Source: Ficedula albicollis (lineage: Eukaryota > Chordata > Aves > Passeriformes > Muscicapidae). Taken from it: 64,000 bases of DNA. The stretch covers positions 18,336,201 to 18,400,200 of the forward strand of contig NC_021685.1 in NCBI RefSeq assembly GCF_000247815.1, written 5' to 3'. Of this stretch, positions 31,377 to 64,000 are shown in pieces (the stretch's first letter is position 1; each line of letters begins with the position of its first letter). A program made the position numbers and the translations under genes. The notes below the pieces were generated by a model, which searched no databases, was not told the origin of the DNA, and worked only from the letters and a program-made list of their open reading frames with translations.

Positions 31377-32416
31377 CTCGAGAGTGTAACAAAAAGCAGA
31401 AAAGGTCCTTGGAGTAAAGCCAGGGAGAGTAGAAAAAAGCAAGTAAAAAAAAAGGCAAGCTAGTGAGAGAAAAGCATCACAATCCTGGTTTTGTTTTAGA
31501 ATATAAGCTGTACCCCAAACACAGGCTTTGAGAAAAAATTAGTACCAGATTCCTAACCTGGAACTGATAATAAAAAAGCATAAAGCCCCAGCAGCTCTTC
31601 TCCAATGCAGTTTGGAATGTGAGTACTGCCTGCACAGAGACCAAACTGCCCCTTCTGACAGCTGAGTTGAAGCTCTCTGAAAAGCTGTTTGCTCCCTGTC
31701 TCATTGAGCCAAATTTGGAAAGCCTTGCTCTACTGAAACATTACATTGCAGCTATTGTAGAAAGAGGAACAGGGTAAAGGAGTGTAAAATGAAAAAAGTC
31801 ACTGCTATGAGTGCCCCTCCCTCCCATCAGACAAAATAGATGGTCTCAAAAAGATAAACATGTGTACAAAGTAGCACCCAAAAAACCAGTGCCCTGGGGC
31901 TTAGCCAGTACACTAGAGACCAGAGCTTGGTGCAGCACCAAATGTGACCCATTCCTGATCTCAGCTAGGGGCTCTGAATTAACACTTTATTTACAGGCTC
32001 TATACAAGCAAGAGACAATCCAAGAGAGCTGGAACTGACTTTCAGGTTTTAGATGAAAGATGCCTGTAACCATTAAAGGACCCATTGTTGGCTTTCCATA
32101 TATTTTTTTGTCAGTGTTTATGGGTGTCCGTGCTTTGCAATACAAAATAATCGATCCATGTTTGGCTCTAAGAACAGCATGCAAAGGTTTAGAGCATAGG
32201 CAAACATGAGCCAACTGCTACAGCTTCAAGAGGAGATTCTCCTGAAGTCTTAGGTGCTGTGCTCACCTTTCCAAAGCACTTCTCTGCCTTAGTTTCTTCA
32301 GATGTGCTTACGCTGCAGGTTATGAAGGAAGGTGAAAGAGGTAGCTTGAATTTCTTTCTGTGTTTTTTCTGTGTGGATATGGCTGCCAGTTCATGGATGG
32401 CTTTGCAGTGTCATTC

Positions 32417-32522
32417 CTCACCAGGTGTTGCACTCTTCCTCCTCCATCTCAGGATTTAGACATGCTCCTCTCACCAGGTGTTGCACTCCTCCTCCTCCAT
32501 CTCAGGATTTAGACATGCTCCC
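32417..32522. repeat. 53-bp tandem duplication
   Basis: Two copies of a 53-bp unit carrying CTCACCAGGTGTTGCACTC and CATCTCAGGATTTAGACATG with one difference (CTTCC/CTCCC). Confidence 0.9.
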
Positions 32523-32756
32523 CGTCTCCTGACAGAAATCTCCCTTCCCTGCAGATGAGGCTCAGGCTGCTGTTCATTGTTCACACCACGTGCAGCTCAC
32601 CAGCAATTCTTCTCCCTGGCTGTGGAGGAGGAAGAGAAGCACCATGGACCTGCAGCCCTGCAAGCACAGCTCAGTACCAGGCTCAAGGATCACCACTGCC
32701 TACAAAAGCCACACTCCCTGGCTGTTAGCTTTCAATCACCCTACAGGCATCACAGC

Positions 32757-33179
32757 TTAAAGATAAACACATAAAACGAAGGCACTGTTAACAAGCTGAA
32801 ACAATAGAGAAGCCATGCTTGTGCCTACTTTTCCTAAACCTTCCACAAGCAGCTCTTTTATTTTTGTGCATGGTGTGAGCACAGTGAAGGATGCATTTTG
32901 TTGTACCAGCCTCTCATCCTCTGGCTGCATTCCCAAAGGCAAATCTTTCGAGGTTGTATATTTACTTTTCATCCGAAACATTTCCATGGCTTTTCCCAAA
33001 ATCAGCTCCATACCTTCTGCACCATCTGAGATTACCTCTTCCACTGAGTTAAGTAGCAGGTTCTTCAGAATCACGTCCTTCTCCAGAAGAGCACAAAATG
33101 CAATTTCCCCCAGGCTACACTGATAGCCCTTCTCAAGGCCAGCCTGGAGGCACCTGAAGGGCACTGGGTTTTCCCCCAA
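32757..33179 (-). other. Unassigned 140-codon open frame
   Basis: Minus-strand frame with mixed, protein-like composition, no low complexity and no recognised domain. A possible acceptor (CCCTTCAG) lies near its start at about 33154. It could be an exon of an unidentified gene, a pseudogene fragment or chance. Confidence 0.2.
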
Positions 33180-36100
33180 TCACTGGGATAATTCATTTTC
33201 TATATATGTGAGTTTTTGCTTTGAACTCTGAATCAGACTGTAAACAAGTAAATCATGTGTGTAATATGCTTTTAACATTGAGAGTCAGAAAAAAAGTAAC
33301 CACCTAATTTAATGGGAAATTCATTATTTTGTCCTGTTTGATGTGTTTTATTTCACATTTCTTTATCAAGTCCTGATTGGACATTTAGTTTTTCATTGTA
33401 GGGTCTACTCATCACAGTCTGTTCCATTATCTGTCTGTACGGCTGTAGGGGATGAGTACTATAGGACAAGGATTTGTAAGGCTCATATGAAGTAAAGGAA
33501 TGTTTGTAGGGGTGAAGACATATGTGCAAAGTGGAGCCAAAGCAGGAAGGGGCTACAGGCCAGCACCACCCCTGGTAAGGGTGAACTTTGTCTGGCATGT
33601 CTCAGGAAACCTGGGATCTTAGGGCTGTAAAACAGTGAGTGTATTTCAAGAAAGCACAGGCACAGAGGAAACCCATCATAGATATCCTAGAAAACATTTT
33701 TGCAATTACCTGACTCATGTAATCCAAATTCTTGGTGGATTCAGCCTCTAAATTAAGAACTGGAAGTGCCTGCAGACTTGTTTAAACAGCTGCCACCTGG
33801 CAGATGATCTGCAGCTGAGGATTACTTGGTCACAGATTCCTGAGATCACCTGGAACAAATTGAGGTTAAAGAATTGTGGCATGGAGAAATGGCCTGGTCA
33901 CTGTCTGAATGTCTTTCATTATCAAGCCAGTGTGACAAGCTGAGATCATCTCCCCACTCTGGAAGGATGTGTGGCAGTCAGAGCAGAGGAGGGGAGGGGG
34001 GAGAGAGCAGGATGCACAGCTGGGTTTGAAGAGGCACATTAAAGGCAGAGTCCCATCTGCTTCAGGAATAAAATATGCATCCTTTCAGGATGTCTCCAAC
34101 CCCCTAAGTTTGCTTTGGTAGGGAAAAGTGCTGATTTTCAGCACAAACCTTGAATTAACCCTAAATATCTCCCAGAAGGAGACACAAGCAGCAGGATGAA
34201 TGCCAGTGCTGGAGCTGCAGGACAGACAGCACTAGGGCAGCCTGCAGGGCAGGGACACAGGAGGCTGCAGGGATGGGGACCCACCAGCTGGGAAGTGACT
34301 TTGGAGAATCATGTCCTGAACAGGGAGGTGGAGCAGCATCCACAGGCCCTGGTCTCAGCAGGAAGGCCTGTGCTGGCTGTGCTGCAATTTTCCTGGCTCT
34401 TCCCAGTATTTCCACATGGCATTGATATTTCCATACCAGTGCAAGGAGTTCTGGCACCTTCCTGTGGAAACATGAGTTGGAGATGGGCAGGGAGGGGATG
34501 GCAAAGCAACCCAGGGCTATTACACTCAGCTTCTGGTTTGTATCACATGGCTCTGCTTTCTGTGATAATAGCTAAGGTACATGGCTGATGCAATTGAAAT
34601 CCTGTTGCTGGTGATTTTTGAGGTACTGCTCCTTCAGACAAAATATGGTTTGGCTCTTTATTCTGTTTTTATTTGTCTCAATGTGAGTTTTAACTAAGTG
34701 AAGGTTTCTCCATGTGGCTCCTGCCAGACTTGCAGACCTGGTTCTTATGCAAACATGCCCAGGAGTCCTGTAAGGAACAATAAAACACAAAAATATCAAA
34801 ATCTTCCACACGTTCCTTCTGCCTTCTCTGCCCTGCAATGGTTCCTGTCCTTGAGCATCCGGAGTCAAGTTTAGGAACTGGAGTGCTCCGTCTCTTAGGC
34901 TGTACCAGCCACCTACACTTGAGGCTCCTTAGAAACAGGAAATCTTGGCTGACTCAGTGTGTCTATGCAAGGAATTTTATATTTGTATCATGTGCCTTGG
35001 AGAAGGTTCAGCCTGTTGTCCTGGGCTGTAGTGGGCTACAGGTGGCTGTGTCCAGTGGGTATGTGCATTTACCTGCTACATCTCCCAGGAAAACCTTCCC
35101 CCCCAGCACCCAGAACTGAGCTTCAGCCAAGGTGCCTGGCTCAGCTGAGAGCAGTATTTCATTCTGTTGAAGTAAGGGCAAATGTGGGGGGGACTGATGC
35201 CATGTGCTGGTTCCTCCCAGAAGGGCTGACTGGGGCAGGCCTGGGATCTCCAGGCAGGGCCTTTTCTGGGGCCACTCCTGTGTGCTGACACTGCTTTCAG
35301 GAATCTCATTAGTGCTGGAAGCACATGAACTATAAGTTAATCCTACTGTAACATGATTATTAAATCCATTAATCAAAACAAGAGATCCATAATTAACTTA
35401 TTCTCCAGCATCAAGTAAATGATTCTTCTGTGAGCTTTAAGAAAGCAATTGTTCACTAATATGCAAAATACAGTGGGGCTATTAGACTATAAGACTGCAA
35501 TTGTATAATTAAATTATAAATTTTGCATATTTTAATAACATTTTAATTATTTTCTTTGTAGGTTAAAATGCAGGTTCATTTTTTTAAGGTTTCACATATA
35601 ATTTTAAAAAAAAATCAAAATTAATGTCTGTCCCCTATCCATAAGCTGACCTTTCCATGAAAGGCTTTGACCAGACTTTTGGTGACTCACCTTGCACTGG
35701 TCTCCAACAGTGGCTGCCTGTAGATTTCTTCTGTTATATATTTCAGCACATTCATTGTTGGTCACTGCAGACATTCATATTTTAACCTGAAAAGACAAAA
35801 GAAGTGCCTGATAACACTGTGCTGGTACCAAATACTGGGCTTGTTTCAATACAGGCTTACTGACTCCTTTTCCCACTACTTCTTTCTTTCCAAAAGGCCA
35901 GATATATTAAGGGTTCTTTTCAAGCCTGTTCTGCGTCTCTGCTGTCCTTCAAGTGGACTAAATTTCTGAAAACTCTGCAGTCTTATCCAGAAACATCTGA
36001 GCCTCTCATGCCAGAACAGAAAGGTGGTGCTGTACATCAGTAGCTGCTCATCAGGCACTTCCCTGAAGTCATTCTCTTGAGAGGTGAGAGCTGCAGTGAG

Positions 36101-37109
36101 GAGACTTGCACAGAAAATACCAGGAGGACATTTCACCCACATGCCCTGCCCACATTTCCAGCCTGGCAAATCCAGCCTGCTCCTCTTGACCCTTTTCCTG
36201 TACACTTCCACCAAGTACTGCAGCGCAGAAGCAAGAGCTCTCATCACTGCTCTTCCTGTTCAGGGTTAGCTGACAGTCTGAGCTGCAGTGTCCTGTCCAT
36301 CCCTCCCCTGCAGATGCAGAGACAGCAGGAACACCAGGGGGCTGAAGCCCAAAGCTGACACTGGTGCTGCTACCAGCAAAGTTCTTCAGAGTGGCAACCA
36401 CAGTGTTTCCTGGGAAAGTCTAATGGAAAGGGAGAGCTCCAAAACCTGCAGACAATGAATATAGAGTAATTTTTCTTGGCAACCTTAATGCTGATGGATA
36501 GGACAGTTTGCCTTGTCCAGTTTATATAAGAGCCGCTGAATTACTTCATAGCTGGATATTTATGAGGAGACTTATTTCAAATAATATAGTTTTTGCCTCT
36601 GGCAGCGCTGTGGTTTAGCCCTATTATTACTGGGAACTAAAGATTTAGGATATTCCAGTTGTAACTGTAGGGCCTGTCTGTCTATGGAGCAACATTAATA
36701 TTTTCCAAAGCAAAGGAAACTTTATAATGGAAAGTCACATTAGCAAAAACTACCTGTCCCTAAAACCAGTCAGGAAATCAGGCACAGAGAGGAAATTTGG
36801 GGGATGTTCCTTCAGCTGCTCCCGCTTTCTGTCACGGCAATACTGAGTGTCCTCCATGGTAGTGAATGCACAGATATTCTGTCTCGGTCCCCCTCTGGAA
36901 AAGCAGCCAGAAACCAAGCTGTGATAGAAGCCACATTCTCTCAGCTTGTCTCTGCTGCACGAGGATCTTGCATGAACTGCTCCTGTCCCTCGAGGGAAAT
37001 TGGATTTTGCCCTGGTGCCAGACCTGAGCCATGCCAGAGCAGCGAGGTTGTAACAAAAGCTGCGGCTCATGAAAGCAAGCCTTGAGAGCAGTCACCTGCT
37101 GAAATCAGG

Positions 37110-37595
37110 GAATTGTTCAGGTGGGAAAAGGCCCTTCTGGAAAGGGTCTGTAGCACAAGTCATGAGGAGCAGCTGGGGGAGCTGGAGAGGGGCTCAGCTG
37201 GAGAAAAGGAGGCTCAGGGGCCCCTGTGGCTCTGCACAACTCCCTGCCAGGAGGGGACAGCCGGGGGGTCGGGCTCTGGGAACAGGAACAGGGACAGGAG
37301 GAGAGGGAACGGCCTCAGGCTGGGCCAGGGGAGCTCAGGGGGGACATTATGGAAAATTTCCTCACTGGAAGGGTGGTGCCATTGGAACAGAGTGCCCAGG
37401 GTTATGGAAAATTTCCTCACTGGAAGAGTGGTGCCATTGGAACAGAGTGCCCAGGGCAGAGGTGGAGTGCCCATCTCTGGGGGGGTTTAAAAGCCATGTG
37501 GATGTGGCACTTGGGTACAGGGGCTAGCAGTGGCCTTGGCAGGGCCGGGGAAACAGCTGGATCAATCATCTTGGAGGGCTTTGTACAAAGAAATT
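37110..37595 (+). mobile_element. CR1 LINE 3' end with internal duplication
   Basis: Sense-strand CR1 landmarks in order: GGAGAAAAGGAGGCTCAGGGG, CACAACTCCCTGCCAGGAGG, GGCCTCAGGCTGGGCCAGGGG, CATTGGAACAGAGTGCCCAGG, GATGTGGCACTTGGG and ATCATCTTGGAGGGCTTT. A 55-bp internal segment is present twice. It lies just downstream of the candidate GABRP poly(A) site and opposite in strand. Confidence 0.88.
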
Positions 37596-37748
37596 CCTTT
37601 TGTTAACATTAATATTTGGCAGCCAGTGCAAAACACATTAGGGCATTTTAGCTGGGTTTTAAAGAAATAAACTAATACAGAAAAGAGAATGATTTTTTTG
37701 TAGTAGAGAATCTCTCTGAGGGGTTCTGTTCATATCACAAACATTCAC

Positions 37749-37754
37749 TTTATT
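37749..37754 (-). terminator. Candidate polyadenylation signal of GABRP
   Basis: AATAAA on the minus strand, about 1.64 kb past the GABRP stop. I saw no closer AATAAA on that strand. A long 3' UTR is usual for GABRP in mammals. Motif and distance only. Confidence 0.35.
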
Positions 37755-39394
37755 ACATTTAATGGAATGGACTTCAAATGCCAGTATATACAAGCCAACA
37801 CTTCATTTTTGGAGTTTGTGTTTATCCACTTGCCACTGTCAGCGTGTTCCCCCCTGTCTTCTTGTGCTGCTCTTAGTACAAGAGATGATTTATGAATATG
37901 TGGGTCAGATCCCTCGCAGTACAGTGTGGTGAAGTGGTTCAATAAAAAGTTATTAAAGTAAAAAATCTATAGTTTCATGTGCTCTGCTCACCTTCTCTAG
38001 GAGCCCCCAAGAAGAGATCCTTAAGCTAGCACTGCGTGCTGAGACTGTAACATAAGCCACAAAGTGAGAGGCCAGAGCTCTGCTGAATGGAGGCACTGCA
38101 GGCAATTCCAGTTCTGCCATGTAACTGCAGGACTGCCCCCTCTCAGTGGTGAGAGCAGCACAGACCAGAAAAGGGTGCTGGGGAGGGAAAGTCTGCCATA
38201 AAACGTTCCTTTTACAATCAGCAAATAAAGACTTCACTACTCTCAAGCTACACAGTACCAAATGGCATTCGGTTCTTTAATGGAACTGTGCAGCCACATT
38301 TCATTTATCTTTAAAAGAAAACTCTGGCTCCTGCTGATTGCAGAATAAACAAAGCTGACTTTGGGCAGTTTCCACTTAGAGCATGATTTTTCTCAAAAAA
38401 AATAACAGTGTTTCAGCCTGAAACAGAGAGTGAAAGGGTGATTTAGACTAGCCTACCCCAACCCACACACGCTTTTCCCCCAGCACTGCTGACTTGCCAC
38501 AGCTGCACAGCCACGTAAAGGAGGGAATGACAAATGGGCCACTTGTGCCTAGAGCTGGCAAGGAGAGAGAGCTGCTTGTAGCAGTGAAGGCTGAAGGAAA
38601 CACTCTCCAGGACAAAAAAATAATTTGTGAGGATGACATGGGAAGGGGTAGAATTTGTTCAACTGCAGGACAGAAAGAAGAGTATAAGAGATGGGTTACA
38701 AAATGATTTTGCCGCCTCTATTTCATGTTCCCAAATCTCTGAGAAAATGCAGCTCTACAAGCAACAGCCTCTGTCTCAGGGCTGGAGAACTTCAGCAGGT
38801 GAGGGTTTCCTCAGTGGGTGGCAGATGTTAAAGCAGTGAGGCACCACTGCAGTACCAAACCACCGTCCTGGCACTGCAGAGCCGGGACAAAGCAGCGCCA
38901 CGCACGGGAGCAGCCCCTGAGCTGCACTGCACCGAGCTCCTGCTGCTGCTCAGGGCTCTCACTGCCACAGAGCAGCTATTGAGGCAGCAATCACAGTCCC
39001 TCTGCTCCCCCTGGCAAACAAACAACAGGCGTGTCCCATCCTCTGGGACATCTCAGCTTGAAGGTTCCAACCCACTCCAAGCTACCAAAATAATCCTGCC
39101 ATCTGTAGTGCTCTGTAGCTGCCAGTGCAGTCCTGCACATCCATCTGCAGCCAGGTGAGGTGTGGAATGAAGGGCAGGTAGGAGCAGAAGAGCCCAGCAC
39201 AGCCACTGAGCTGCAGAGCTGCTGTCAGAGTCGGCGCTGCTGATGCAGGCACACCTCTCACAATTCTGCTGGGTACCTCGGGAAACACAAGGAAGCTTTT
39301 TGCCCACATTGAATTCACTGAGGTTAGCTACCTGGATGCCCACTGGCACAATTACTCTCCTGCTGAAGTAGAAGAATGAAGCAACTAATTTTTA

Positions 39395-63344
<23,950 letters not shown>

Positions 63345-64000
63345 GCAGAGAGCAGCTCTCACAGTCACTGATGTCTCGCCTGCCATGGACAGACCCTGCT
63401 GATGGAAAACCCAGAGGCCTCCTGTGCAGTGGTGCATCCCAGCCTCCAGCTGCAAGTGGGAGCAGGGAAAGAATTGGCTTTGCAACGGCAAGGACTCTGC
63501 CCCAGACAGATTCTGCAATCTGAGCTTTGGGAAAACACAGCTGTGGCTCACACTTGGCGAGTCCTCCTGTCTCAGCTTCAGGTAGAGCACAGAGCTCAGC
63601 CCAGGCTGAACATCAGGGCTGTGTGGGAGGGCTCTGGCTCTGGCTCTGGTGGGATCCACATCAAAGCTCGTTATCCTCTAAGGGCAGGCTCAGCGTGGCT
63701 CTCAGCATCCCCTCTACCTGATGCACCCTTGTTGGAGAACATACTGGAGGCGAACCCCACAGATACGGACGTTCGGACTCTGAGAATTTAGAAGCCATGG
63801 ATATGATGGAAACGAAGGCCACTTTCAAAACAGCAAACCACAGTTACTGAATAACCACAGGACAATGGGATAGCCGGCTCGGGCTAATTGGGCAATGCAT
63901 CCTGCCCCAGGGTGGCCACGAGGGTCTGACTCATCCCCCCCAGGGTACAAGGAGTAGTTTGTAGAGTTTGAAATGTAACAGCCATGCTAATATCATAGTT
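63345..64000. other. Sequence upstream of the candidate GABRP first exon
   Basis: If 63292-63344 is the first coding exon, this holds its 5' UTR or promoter. No TATA box or other motif could be fixed. Confidence 0.3.

Larger units (their letters stand above)
31377..37748. other. Intergenic region between the KAZALD-like gene and GABRP
   Basis: Contains the upstream region of the KAZALD-like gene, a 53-bp tandem duplication, an unassigned 140-codon frame and a CR1. No TATA box or other promoter motif could be fixed. Confidence 0.6.

Overview
The window is vertebrate nuclear DNA and almost certainly avian. Its two multi-exon genes have GT-AG introns of 1 to 11 kb, it carries CR1 LINE 3' ends and an LTR-like element of songbird type, and it is rich in GC minisatellites. 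There are no prokaryotic features (operons, CRISPR arrays, phage or IS elements). Any long open frame through a minisatellite or a poly-G run is spurious.

Two genes could be rebuilt, both on the minus strand. (1) A KAZALD-family secreted protein (IGFBP N-terminal domain, Kazal domain, Ig domain, acidic tyrosine-rich tail) has four coding exons between 31376 and 20820. They join in frame to give 302 residues. (2) GABRP, the pi subunit of the GABA-A receptor, has eight secure coding exons between 52309 and 39395. A candidate signal-peptide exon at 63344-63292 completes a 443-residue frame. GABRP transcribes toward the KAZALD-like gene and both genes point the same way. They have no obvious functional link. 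The pairing looks like conserved synteny: human KAZALD1 lies beside TLX1 on 10q24, and human GABRP lies beside RANBP17 and TLX3 on 5q35, so the KAZALD copy here may be a whole-genome-duplication paralogue.

Layout: 1-760, 62-bp minisatellite; 800-9960, gene-free A+T-rich DNA; 9960-13600, GC-rich block with a CACAG-type satellite, an N gap and poly-G; 13600-15240, A+T-rich DNA; 15240-17460, 19-bp array; 17870-20090, 77-bp array; 20618-31376, KAZALD-like gene, whose first intron holds a GC-rich poly-G block and a 1,303-bp tandem duplication; 31377-37748, intergenic DNA with a CR1; 37749-63344, GABRP, whose introns hold an LTR-like element, several hexamer arrays and a fragment resembling an immunoglobulin heavy-chain V exon; then unannotated DNA to the end.

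About 7.9 kb (roughly 12 percent) of the window is pure G, in thirteen runs of 49 to 1,846 bases, all G on the plus strand. Most lie inside or against tandem repeats. They look like assembly or gap-filling artefacts, not biology.
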